Origin: Hypsibius dujardini
Taxonomy: Eukaryota; Tardigrada; Eutardigrada; Parachela; Hypsibiidae
Direction of reading: 5' to 3'
NCBI GenBank assembly: GCA_001579985.1
Contig: LRSR01010725.1
Location: 1 to 22,703, forward strand
DNA length: 22,703 nt
Notes under the pieces: model-generated
Database searches by the model: none
Told to the model about the DNA's origin: nothing
What the model saw: only the letters and a program-made list of their open reading frames with translations
Position numbers and translations under genes: made by a program
Shown here: piece by piece, positions 1 to 9,794 of the stretch
How the letters are laid out: each line of letters opens with the position of its first letter
How positions within the stretch are numbered: position 1 is the first letter of the stretch

Positions 1-78
1 AATAAAATAAATAAAATAAATAAAATAAATAAAATAAATAAAATAAATAAAATAAATAAAATAAATAAAATAAAATAA
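1..78. repeat. AT-rich tandem repeat, 9-bp unit
   Basis: Eight or so copies of a nine-base unit of the form AAATAAAAT. It carries stop codons in the frame of the exon that follows, so it is intron or flank, not coding. Confidence 0.85.
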
Positions 79-372
79 AAAATCTTGCCCCGCCCCCGCA
101 CCGGAAGGTCTAGACGCGTCTATGCTCACCGCGGAGCCTACCCGAATTCCAGCAAGGCCACTTGCTTTTTCTGTCTGCGAGATGTGAGGTCGTTATTCTA
201 TTTCTAGGTTGAGATAAGAAAAAAGTTGAATTAGGCATTTTCAAGGCCCGTTCCGAAGCCGAAGCCATTCGGGTGGCAGGAACGCTTGGCAGCGGAGTTC
301 GACCAAGACGGGATCTGCTTGTGCTGTAAAGATCCCCAGACCGTCGAGCGCCAAATGAAATCCCGTAACTGA
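79..372 (+). CDS. C-terminal two exons of an unrecognised protein with CxxC-type cysteine pairs
   Basis: I do not recognise the family. Two open stretches in phase join across a 50-base intron (184-234, GTGAGG donor, TTAG acceptor). The upstream stretch is open from 79 to 183 and ends in ATCFFCLRD. The downstream exon 235-372 contains the stretch FGWQERLAAEFDQDG followed by ICLCC and stops at TGA 370-372. Codon third positions are rich in G and C, as in the V-ATPase and DCAF7 exons, and this is the main reason to believe it. The CFFC and CLCC clusters could bind zinc, which is inference. The true 5' limit of the first exon is unclear because no good acceptor precedes 79; AG dinucleotides at 107-108 and near 114 are candidates. 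The gene would begin left of the window. Reading frames on the opposite strand here are also open but have less coding-like codon use. Confidence 0.35.
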
Positions 373-450
373 TCTTAAAAGCCAGATCCAGCATTTCCGC
401 AACAAACACGGCAAATTATCCACTGGAGATAGTAATGAATGCGAAGCCCA

Positions 451-622
451 GATTGATTGATTGATTGATTGCCCTGTTTCGGCTAACACCACAAAAAATA
501 TTGATTGATTGATTGATTGCCCTGTTTCGGCTTACACCAAAAAAATATCGATTGATTGATTGATTGATTGCCCTGTTTCGGCTAACACCACGAAAAATAT
601 CGATTGATTGATTGATTGATTG
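451..622. repeat. Composite minisatellite with TGAT cores
   Basis: Three copies, about 48-51 bases apart (starting near 471, 519 and 570), of a unit beginning GCCCTGTTTCGGCT and continuing through ACACCA and an A-rich run. The copies are separated by variable TGAT tetranucleotide runs. The opposite strand reads as NQSI repeats, which I regard as non-coding. Confidence 0.85.
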
Positions 623-1108
623 AACAATGTATTCCTTTTGTATTGTTTTTTTGTTTGTTTTTGTTTGTTTTTTTAATTGTGATTTTGTTCTTAAATTAAC
701 TGTCGTCACTGGAATGAACATTCAAATACTTTAAACTTAATGGTAATTCCAACTTCACCTCCCATAATTGTAATAATGATTATAAATAAATTTTAATTAT
801 AGTTTAGTTTCTCTCCTTGTAATGGCATTTAAATTAGCAGTTAAATGTGGCGGTAGAAATATTGAAACTTGAATTAGCCTTTCAGCTTGTCTCTTCCATA
901 ATTTTAATCATTATTCATTTATTTTTTATTTAATTTAACTGTCATCAATGGAATGGACATTTCAGAGTTCAATAGTTCTGCCACTACATTTAAATTAACT
1001 TCGCAGTACCAAATGTTTGCTACAAATTATTGGATTGACGATTTAGTGACCGCTAAAAGTTCATTCTCATTTTTCAGATAATCAATCAAATCAACCTCAT
1101 CGTTCCAT
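623..1108. other. AT-rich spacer with diverged internal duplication
   Basis: No gene recognised. A motif around 697-720 (TAACTGTCGTCACTGGAATG) recurs with changes at about 938-958, and the CCATAATT-containing stretch near 764 recurs near 895. This points to old local duplication. A T-rich run lies near 645-675. Confidence 0.5.
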
Positions 1109-1177
1109 ATGACTCTAAGTTCCGTAGCAGACGTTTATTCTTTACTGGACGGATTTTTTTACGAACCGACAAAAGTC

Positions 1178-1185
1178 AGACAGTC

Positions 1186-1224
<39 letters not shown>

Positions 1225-1328
1225 CAGGCAGACAGACAGACAGACAGACAAGCAGGCAGCCAGGCAGGCAGCCAGGCAGGCAGACAGATAGACAAGCAGG
1301 CAGGCAGACAGACAGATAGACAGTCAGA
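1178..1328. repeat. (CAGA)n / (CAGG)n microsatellite
   Basis: About 150 bases of CAGA with CAGG and CAGC variants. It ends within about 10 bases of the duplicated COQ3 segment, so the duplication breakpoint sits at this microsatellite. Confidence 0.95.
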
Positions 1329-1334
1329 CTTTGA

Positions 1335-2136
1335 GGTGCCTTTCAGGTTCTCGACCATGTGGGAAACATGTCGGAATCCCTTCGTCACTGTTGCAAATTC
1401 TTCCGGCTCGGCGGTTGCGCTATCTTCACCACCTTCAACCAGACCGTCGCTGATGGTCTTTTAGGCATCATCGGTGCGGAGCATATCCTGCGAATCGTCC
1501 CGATGCACACCCACCATTTATATCGTTTCATCAAATCGGCGGTCGTGACGAACATTTTGACCGAGGAAGGCTTCCGGGTGCTCAAGGTCAGTGGATGCTT
1601 CCCAGTGAATCCTCTCGCAAGGCGACCGAAGTGGATGGACATCCCATACACTGGAGTGACTTACGCGCTGGTTTCCGTCAAGAACGAGTCAAGTCCATCT
1701 GTAATGAAATGAATAATGTCATTACATTCGGTGATGCTGCAGACTTCTGCTCATTGTCTTATATTTTATTTACTTCCAGTTGTGATGGTGTGTCTGTTTG
1801 ACTTCTTCAGTTTCCAGTGATTCTGTTTGATTAAGCACAATTTAAAAACATATCATTGAGAATTTATGTTTTCAAATTCAAATTTGAATTATTGTCTGGA
1901 ACAATTGTTGATGATGTTTGTAGCGCCCTCTGTCGATAAACTTGGAATAATTGTTGACGTCTTTAGCGCCCTCTGTCGGTAGATTTGGAACAACGCCCCG
2001 CTATGTTTGGATACATTGATTATTCATCCTGTTCAAAGTCTAAAAATGTGATTAGAGTGAATTTCAACTATTTTCGAAGGTCTGTGAACCTAGTCGTCAG
2101 GTGAGTCACCACGTAATGCGCTTGAAACTTCTAATC
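1335..2136 (+). repeat. Inverted segmental duplication, copy B (COQ3 last exon plus 3' flank)
   Basis: Matches the reverse complement of about 19477-20300 over roughly 0.8 kb. The match begins in the last bases of the preceding intron (TGCCTTTCAG), covers the whole terminal exon, and continues through the 3' flank to about the stretch CTTGAAACTTCTA. Exonic identity is high (about 15 differences in 366 bases by hand count). The 3' flank is more diverged and has small indels. A 43-46 bp internal tandem repeat carrying GCGCCCTCTGTCG is present in both copies, so it predates the duplication. Confidence 0.9.
1347..1712 (+). pseudogene. Orphan copy of the COQ3 terminal exon
   Basis: Open for its full length: acceptor TTTCAG at 1341-1346, then 121 codons ending in TGA at 1710-1712, the same length and phase as exon 3 of the COQ3 gene at 20288-19923. 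I found no copy of the upstream exons, which hold the SAM-binding motif, between here and the window start, so alone it cannot encode a methyltransferase. Eight residues differ from the parental exon. They include Ser for Pro and Ser for Phe near the start, PGG changed to LGG, and Ala to Asp. By hand I count about nine nucleotide changes that alter residues and six silent ones, more replacement than expected under strong constraint. The exon could still be spliced onto a transcript reading through from the left; that is not excluded. Confidence 0.8.
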
Positions 2137-2328
2137 GCAAATATTTCAGCTTATCACTCCCTGCTCTCTATGTGCGAAGCATGCCATAGATTACAACTCT
2201 TACCTTTTAGAATTCTAAACTCCGAAGCTAGCACTTGATGTGCGACCAAATCCCGAGAAGCATATGCGGCATGTGCGAAGTAGAGTTGGCGACAAACAAT
2301 ACTCCAACTCTGCTTGATGGTGGATTGC

Positions 2329-2387
<59 letters not shown>

Positions 2388-2722
2388 GTAGGATGGTGTC
2401 AAAGACCAAAAAGACCCTCGCTGCGCCCCTTTTATACTAACTAGCCTGTGATTCGAGGAAGAAACTTGAAAAATTAGCAAACAGACACCCTCGAGGGAGA
2501 CACATGTCGAAATGGATCGAATACATAGCAAAAAGGGATATCAAAATGATGTCAGAACAAACATCGTATGATTGACCCGTACCAAACCACGAACCTCGGC
2601 GACTCGAATAGTACACAGAGACGGTATGAATTAGCTGAAGCAGATCGGGCTGATGTACATTGAAGGACGTGATTTCTTGAGGCAGTTAACCTCAACAGTG
2701 GGACACGACCTCTCTTCACCAC
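2137..2722. other. Spacer upstream of V-ATPase gene
   Basis: No convincing coding exon seen. Holds the TGAT tract at 2323-2384 and presumably the V-ATPase promoter and 5' leader. I found no TATA box or other motif I would defend. Confidence 0.5.
2323..2384. repeat. (TGAT)n microsatellite
   Basis: About 15 uninterrupted TGAT units after a short imperfect lead-in. Confidence 0.95.
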
Positions 2723-2770
2723 CAAAGAGGATAATATAATATAATATAATATTATTATCTATCCTCTTTG
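2723..2770. repeat. AT-rich hairpin, 11-bp GC-containing stem
   Basis: CAAAGAGGATA at 2723-2733 is answered by TATCCTCTTTG at 2760-2770. The loop consists of TAATA repeats that can pair with themselves. It lies about 130 bases before the V-ATPase start codon, in the leader or promoter. Confidence 0.75.
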
Positions 2771-2902
2771 ACCTCTTACCTGACGTTCACTTTAACTTTC
2801 GCGGGCGTTTCCCACCTTTGCCGTACAATTTATTCCCCGTACTCTTATTACCCAAATTTTGTCCTATTTCTGACTGATTTATTTGCTCCGGATTCCACCA
2901 GG

Positions 2903-5136
2903 ATGGGGTCGTTGTTTCGCAGCCAGGAGATGGCCCTGTGCCAGGTGTTCCTGCAGAGCGAAGCGGCTTATTGCTGCACCGCCGAACTCGGCGAGCTCGG
3001 TGTGGCCCAATTCCGCGATGTAAGATCTTTTCACAGGCTCCAGAGCGTTTTTTGTGCTGGTGACATGGTGGTGCATTGTGTAGTTGAACCGCGACGTCAA
3101 CGCCTTTCAACGGAAGTTCGTCAATGAGATCCGCCGTTGCGACGATATCGAACGAATTCTGCGTAAGTTGTTCCTGCTTTTCGACGGCCATTCGATTTCT
3201 ATGTCTTGTAGTAAATTACTTACTTTTGTCGCATGTGAAATTGATTGGAAGGAGTTTGGCAGCACGTAGGAAATCGTGGTGGAGATGTGACCGTTGTTTC
3301 GAAGCGTTGATTGATTGATTGATGTATTGAGTTTCTTCGTTGTTTCGAAGCATTGATTGATTGATTGAGTTGTTTCCTGGCGAATTTTGGTGGTAATAAA
3401 CGATTTATCCGTACTTTGTTTAGACTTTTACATTCCCCAACGGTGATTCGATTCACAAATTAATAAATTGAGTTTCTCTTCAGAGTGATTAAAATAGGCT
3501 GGAAAAGGTGGAGCAGACAGTGTTTGAGATTTTACTGTTGAGCTAAAGCGTTGATTGATGGATCGAACTGCTTTTTGGGCTGACATTTTACCAGAAATGG
3601 AATGGCCACATTACCTTGTTCTGGGAGATTTGGTTTTCTGGGAGAATCGGTTTAGGGGAGGTTTCGAAATGGACAAAAATTGTTTGCGGAGATATGAATG
3701 TTGAACACAATGGTGGATTGATTGCATTGTTTTAAAGGGGCGTATTTGTTTACTGCAATGATTGATTGATTGATTGATTGTGTTGTCTTAAAGGCGTGAT
3801 TGTTGAGCGGAATAGTTGATTGATGGATTGCGTTGTCTTAAAGGGGCGGATTTTTTTAATACTGACTTTCAGTCTCACTCTCACTGTGCTTTATCCCGAA
3901 AGTTGCAGCGAATTTTTAAAATTTCTTTTAAATATTTGTCAATTTCACAGGTTTTTTGGAGAAGCAATGTCAGAAAGAGAAGGTTCCAATTCTGCGGCTG
4001 GGAGAGAACCCATTGACGCCCTCTCCGCGGGAATTGGCCGACCTGGAGGTAATATTCGTCTATCCTTCTTGAAATTTGTTATTACTCTCTAACTGGTGCG
4101 ATTTGAAACAGAGGAATGCTTTGTTAGCCTAACAGTTTTACCGGTAGTCTGTGTCTGGAATCCCGCCCGCGTTCTATTTTCGCACCTTATTTCTCTAGAC
4201 AACGCTTGAAAAACTGGAACTCGAAATGAAGGAGTTCAACACGAACTACGAGGCACTTCAGCGAAACAATATGGATCTGCTGGAGTTGAAGCACGTCCTG
4301 CGAAAAGCGCAGACAATTTTCGATACCGTACGTTCGTTGCCTGCATGTCTGTCTGCCTGTCTGTCTGTCTGTCTGCCTGCCTGCATGTCTGCCTGCCTGC
4401 CTGCCTGCATGTCTGCCTGTTTGCCTGTCTGCCTGCCTGCCTGTCTGTATGTATGTATGTTATGTATGTATGTATGTGGCTGCCTGCTTGTCTGTATATC
4501 TGTCTGTCTGGCTGTCTGCTTGTCTGCCTCTGACTAGTAATCTGCCTATATTTATCATTACCTTGTGGTTTCCTTTTTATAGGGCGAGATGGGAGCGATT
4601 CAAGACAGCGCCAGCCACGCTGAGCTCATGAACTCGCTCACGTCGCGCTGCGGGCCAGTCGCCTCGGGAAGTCCACCTCGGGAAGCCTCGATCAGTTTCA
4701 TGGCCGGAACCATCCTTGCGAGCAAGGTGCAAGCGTTTGAACGGCTTATTTGGCGTATCTCCCGGGGCACTATTTTGGTGCGCTGCTCGGACATTGAGAC
4801 GCTGCTGCAAGATCCGCATACGGGGGAGGACGTGAGAAAGTCCATCTTCTTCGCCTTCTATCAGGGCGAACAGCTGAAGTCGAGAGTGAAGAAAGTTTGC
4901 GATGCGTAAGACTTTCGTCCTTTTTCCTTCTTGGTCGCTCGAGTGAGGGATTTGAGTGAATCATTTCAAGATGTCTTTCAGGTTCCGAGCTACCGTTTTT
5001 CCCTGTCCAGATCAGCCACAAGACATTCGGGAAATGAGCATTCAAATTATGACACGCATCGAAGATTTGAAAACGGTTAGAATGCCATAACATATCTGTC
5101 TGTCTGTCTGTCTGTCTGCCTGTCTGCCTGTCTGCC

Positions 5137-5169
<33 letters not shown>

Positions 5170-5178
5170 GCTGTCTGC

Positions 5179-5215
<37 letters not shown>

Positions 5216-5228
5216 GTCTCTGCTGCTT

Positions 5229-5259
<31 letters not shown>

Positions 5260-5847
5260 CACTGTCTCTCTATCTGTCTGCCTATTTATCTGTCGGCATA
5301 CCAGATTATCTTTCTGTCTGTCATGAATTTGTCATTTTCACCACAGCTTCTTGGACACACTCAGCAACATCGCCAGCAGGTCCTCACCGCCTCCGCCAAG
5401 AACGTCGACTCCTGGACGGTCAAGGTGCGCAAGATCAAGGCGGTCTACTCGCTGATGAACTGCTTCAACATTGACACCACCCAGCGCTGCTTCATCGGCG
5501 AAGCCTGGTGCCCCACCCAGGATTTGGAGCGTATCCGTATGGCGCTGCTACGCGGATCGGTAGGTTCTTTTCCTTTGCTGGTCGGTCTGAAAAGTTGGTG
5601 AGATGTGTTTGTGTTGCTTTCTAGGAAGCTGCAGAGTGTTCCGTGCCGTCCTTCATTACGCCTCTTAAGACCAAGGACACTCCGCCGACTTACCACAAGA
5701 CAAATAAGTTCACGTCTGGATTTCAGGCCATTGTTGATACTTACGGAGTTGCCACCTATCGAGAAGTCAATCCAGGTACCGGCTCGTCTCACTTCTAATC
5801 GTCACGGAGGCAGACATTAAAACATTAACTCCACTCCATTAAGGAGC

Positions 5848-5884
<37 letters not shown>

Positions 5885-7411
5885 GGCAGGCAGGCAGACA
5901 GATAGGCAATTCTTTTTTGTTTACAGCTCCGTTTACCGTCATCACGTTTCCGTTTCTATTCGGTGTTATGTTCGGCGACGCCGGCCACGGTTTAGTCATG
6001 ACTATGATGGCGTCTGTTTTGCTATGGAAGGAGAAAATCATTTCCAAGCAGAAAGACATGGGTGAAGTACGCATGCAATTCTAGCTTGCATTCTGACCTT
6101 CTAGACCTCATTCTTAGTCACTCCTATTATAGCCCTTGTTGTTTCCAGATTGCGAGCACCATCTTCGGTGGTCGTTATATCATTTTCCTAATGGGCCTCT
6201 TCAGCATCTATACCGGGTTGATCTACAACGACGTCTTCAGCAGGTCCCTCAACATCTTCGGCTCCCGATGGTCCGCTCAACGTTCAGTGTATAAGTAGGT
6301 CTCATCAAAATTTATTCTCTTTCGTTGTGATGGGTCTCCTTTTCACTTTCATGATGTTGCCTTCGGTCCTGGCTTTAGTTTGAGTGAGGATGCCGCGAAC
6401 AACGACACCACGTTTGTTTTCCCAACGTTCCAGCTTGATCCGACCAACACCTCCTCTGATTACATCTACGATAACGGACCGTATCCATTCGGTCTGGATC
6501 CGGCTTGGCAGTTGGCGACCAACAAAATCAACTTTTCGAACTCGTATAAGATGAAGATGTCCGTCATCATCGGCGTGATTCACATGCTGTTTGGCATTTG
6601 CCTCAGTACCTTTAATCACACGTAAGGATCTATGTCTATCATGCCTCTGTCTCTCTGCCTGCCTGCCAGTGTGCCTGTCTGCCTGCCTGTCTGTTTGTCT
6701 GTCGCTCTGTTTGTCTGCCTGTCTGTCTGTCTGTCTGCCTGCCTACCTGCTTGCCTGTCTGCCTGCCTGCTTGCCTGCTTGTCTGCCTGCTTGTCTGCCT
6801 GCCAGCCTGTCTGCCTGCCAGTGTGCCTGTCTGCCTGCCTGCCTGTTTGTCTGTCGCTCTGTTTGTCTGCCTGGTTGTCTGTCTAGCTGTCTGACGGTTT
6901 GCCTGTCTTGTTGAGGGTTCTTTTTCGGTAGGTACTTCAAGAAGAAGATCAACCTGATCTGCGAGTTCGTGCCACAAGTGATCTTCTTGTCCTGTATGTT
7001 CGGCTACCTTGTCGTGCTGCTGTTCTACAAATGGATCGTTTTTACGGCGGACAAGAGCGGTTGCACGCCGGGCCTGCTGATTGGTCTGATTAATATGTTC
7101 CTGCTGAAGCATCAGGAGAATCCGGTTAATAAGGACGGCACGGAGTGTACAATTTACAGTTTTTATCCGCATCAGGTACATTGTTGTTCGTGTTGGCGGC
7201 TCTTAAGTTCGTAATGTAATCCAATAGGTATCCCATGCATTTTTAGTCAACTGTTGAGACGATTTTGGTCGTCGTCGCGGTGCTGTGTTTCCCTTGGATG
7301 CTATTTGGAAAGCCGCTTTATAATCGTTGGCACACCAAGGTAAGACAGTGCAGAAGTTAGACAGGCAGTCATGCAGTCGTACAGTTAAACAATAGAATAG
7401 ACAGAAAGGGC

Positions 7412-7470
<59 letters not shown>

Positions 7471-7869
7471 TAGGCAGGCAGGCAGATAGATAGGCAGGTA
7501 GACAAACAGACAGATTTTTTGCTTGTTATTCGTAATGGTAAAAATTTGCTTTTTAGAGGGCGCATTATTCGGAAGTGCACAACATCGACGAAGCCACGAC
7601 GACCGAGTCGTCAACTGACGACGGCCACGCCGGAGACGTACGTGAGGATGTTATCAGTTCGAAGCGTGTGGATTTTAGTGGAGGTGTTGCACCACTTAAT
7701 TAGTGAAGTTTAGTCATGGAGCCCTTTGTTTTAGCAGGGTTTCATGGACGTGATGATCTACCAAGGCATTCACACGATTGAGTTCTGCCTGGGAGTTGTC
7801 AGTAATACGGCGTCTTACTTGCGGCTTTGGGCGTTGAGTCTTGCTCACACTCGTAAGTATACTGACAAA

Positions 7870-7916
<47 letters not shown>

Positions 7917-8491
7917 GATACAGACAGACAGACAGACAGACAGACATACCCACAGACATACAGACAGACATACAGACAGACCTACAGACAGACATACAGA
8001 CAGACATACAGACAGACAGAAAGGCAGACAGAAACCTAAATATGCTATATCTTGCAGAGCTGTCTGAAGTCATCTGGAGTATGGCGCTTGCTCGTGGATT
8101 CGCCTTCAACAGCATCCTCGGCGTGCCTGTTTTGTTCTGCATATTTTCCTTCTGGGCCATCGGTTCCCTGTGTATCCTTATCCTTATGGAAGGTAAAGTT
8201 CACCTTGTTCCTCTTGTTTCTTTTATTTACTGACCTCAAATAATACTTTTGTATGTTATTTCCCTAGGAATGAGTGCCTTCCTTCACGCCCTCCGTCTTC
8301 ACTGGTACGTTTGAATATTTCCCCTTTGAGAACCAGTATTCTTTGAGCCGAGCCGTTTTCTAAAAATGTTCCGTTTACAATCTTAATGTAGGGTCGAATT
8401 CCAAAACAAATTCTACGGCGGCAACGGCTACCCTTTCGAACCGTTCGATCTCAGGCAAATCCACGAGGGAGTTATGCCGGAACCGGCGTAA
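2903..8491 (+). CDS. V-type proton ATPase 116 kDa subunit a, 18 exons
   Basis: Membrane subunit a of the V0 sector, which forms the proton half-channels of the vacuolar ATPase. Hand-spliced exons: 2903-3019, 3084-3162, 3951-4048, 4199-4327, 4583-4905, 4982-5075, 5347-5559, 5625-5775, 5927-6066, 6149-6294, 6379-6621, 6932-7175, 7247-7339, 7557-7637, 7738-7852, 8058-8192, 8268-8304, 8392-8491. The sum is 2538 bases, 845 residues, about the family length (roughly 830-850). The start [10 protein letters not shown] and the CTAELGELG motif are typical. [11 protein letters not shown] marks the first membrane segments. [13 protein letters not shown] (Arg about 746) and LHALRLHW (Arg about 810) hold the two arginines that correspond to yeast Vph1 R735 and R799. 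All introns are GT-AG. The exon 14 end (GAC|GTACGT) is the least certain. Paralogues (a1-a4 or nematode unc-32 type) cannot be told apart here, so no symbol is given. Introns 4, 6, 8, 11, 13 and 15 are filled with CTGT or CAGA repeats. Confidence 0.97.
3302..3846. repeat. TTGA-family repeats in V-ATPase intron 2
   Basis: The largest V-ATPase intron (3163-3950) contains scattered TTGATTGA runs. They sit in larger imperfect duplications: GTTGTTTCGAAGC before TTGATTGA near 3294 and 3340, and TTAAAGGGGCG with flanking TTGATTG near 3731 and 3837. Confidence 0.8.
4336..4530. repeat. (CTGT/CTGC)n in V-ATPase intron 4
   Basis: Mixed CTGT, CTGC and ATGT tetranucleotides beginning about 10 bases after the donor at 4328. 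Confidence 0.95.
5094..5290. repeat. (CTGT)n in V-ATPase intron 6
   Basis: Nearly pure CTGT runs with a few CTGC and CTCT units, starting about 19 bases after the donor at 5076. Confidence 0.95.
5846..5908. repeat. (CAGA)n in V-ATPase intron 8
   Basis: About 60 bases of CAGA with CAGG units, about 20 bases before the acceptor at 5926. The orientation is opposite to the tracts in introns 4, 6 and 11. Confidence 0.95.
6640..6910. repeat. (CTGT/CTGC)n in V-ATPase intron 11
   Basis: About 270 bases of CTGT, CTGC, TTGT and CTGCCAG variants. A block reading CCAGTGTGCCTGTCTGCCTG occurs twice (near 6666 and 6819), so part of the tract was duplicated as a larger unit. Confidence 0.95.
7395..7515. 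repeat. (CAGA)n in V-ATPase intron 13
   Basis: A pure CAGA core (about 7408-7470) flanked by GGCA and GATA variants, between the donor at 7340 and the acceptor at 7556. Confidence 0.95.
7868..8032. repeat. (CAGA)n with CATA variants in V-ATPase intron 15
   Basis: A CAGA run, then a second-order pattern of CAGACAGACATA units. Starts about 15 bases after the donor at 7853. Confidence 0.95.
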
Positions 8492-8787
8492 ATGCATTAT
8501 TCCTGCCTTATTCAATACTTTAGAAAGACATTGTTACTTTTTGGCATTTCCAGTGAATTTAATGTTCCCGATGCTTTTTTTTTTAATTAAGTGATTTTTT
8601 TGACCAAACAAATTGGATTGCCTAGTCTATTCCAGTGCCCGCTATTCCTTCGTGTCGATTTTCTGGTTGAGCGATGATATTTAATTATTTTCCCGGCCTT
8701 TTGGTTCTCCATAGATTTTTCGTTTTGAATGGTTTGTTTATCCGAATAAAATTGCGAGTTCACTTGCCCGCTGTCTTTGTTATCTGT
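8492..8787 (+). other. Probable 3' untranslated region of the V-ATPase gene
   Basis: No coding signal. Contains the AATAAA hexamer at 8745-8750. Confidence 0.6.
8745..8750 (+). promoter_or_regulatory. Candidate polyadenylation signal (AATAAA)
   Basis: A canonical hexamer about 255 bases after the V-ATPase stop codon, and the first one downstream on this strand. The cleavage site would fall just before the CTGT tract. Confidence 0.5.
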
Positions 8788-8897
8788 GTTGTCTGTCTGT
8801 TTGCCTGTCTGTTTGCCTGCCTGCCTGTGTGTCTGTCTGTGTGTCTGTCTGTGTCTGTGTGTGTCTGTCTGTTTGCTTGTATGTCTGTCTGTATGTT
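8788..8897. repeat. (CTGT)n tract between convergent genes
   Basis: CTGT with GTGT and TTGC variants, between the V-ATPase 3' end and the stop codon of the minus-strand cysteine-rich gene. Confidence 0.9.
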
Positions 8898-8924
8898 CGG
8901 CATGATTGAAAGATCATTTAAAAG

Positions 8925-9721
8925 TCAGCGGGATTTCCACATCGGTGCGGTGTTCAGGTCGGTGACGTTGAAGTTTACGCACTGGAACGCAGCGAAACCG
9001 AGTCCGTCTGCCCTCGGACAGCAAATTGGACCGGCGAGGAGTGTGGGTGATGTTGGTGATGCAGTCAGAGAATTGCAACGCATGTCGCACAATGCAAAAG
9101 GACGGTGGCATACCTGGGATCAACAAAATTGATTTTCAGACAGCTGAATTTATACGTCAACGAGACTATAGCACGTGAGTTCTAGCGCCGAACAAAAGGG
9201 TGCTTACGTCGGTTGGGCATTGTGTTGTGTTGGACAATGGGTAGGTCAGGACTCTATCTGTTCCATCATCGCCGGAAGTGCAGATTCGCTTTACTGCAAT
9301 CGATAATAATTCAGTCAATCTGTCTGCGTTTATCTACCTGCCTGTCATGTATTTACCGTATCTGTGTATATTTGTGTCTGACTATTTTTTTGCATGTACA
9401 CCTGGCTGTCTGTTTTCTAACTCACCCCATGCTATCAGCCCCACTGCCCCACTGCCTGTAATTTTTGTCTGCCTCTCAATTGTTCTCATTGATAACATGT
9501 CTGCACGGTATGTCTTGAATGCTGACTGGCATGCTTCCACTCACAGTTTACGCATATTGTCTTTGGGTAAACGGTATCGCCGTCTGAAAAAGTGTATGTC
9601 ACCAAACTGAAATCTTTCCCGGGACATCGAAATATTTTCTAAAACAGAATTAAGGAAAAACGTTAGCAACTATTACTCTGCTGTTCTTCTGTCTGTCTGT
9701 CTGTCTGTCTGCCTGCCTGCC

Positions 9722-9794
<73 letters not shown>

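Noticed and set aside
2154-2531. INQS-repeat open frames over TGAT/TTGA tracts (also 416-721)
   Set aside because: Tetranucleotide repeat translation, with no splice or start context.
4226-4537. Long open frames of repeating SVCL/ACLP residues (also near 5214, 6591, 7203, 7714, 11229 and 16600)
   Set aside because: They are translations of CTGT/CTGC microsatellites inside introns. Such tetranucleotide repeats are open in several frames on both strands, and most overlap confidently placed exons.
8674-9132. + strand 152-residue frame overlapping the end of the cysteine-rich gene
   Set aside because: Its first half is CTGT repeat and the rest resembles nothing. The minus strand gives a phase-consistent three-exon model with a signal peptide.
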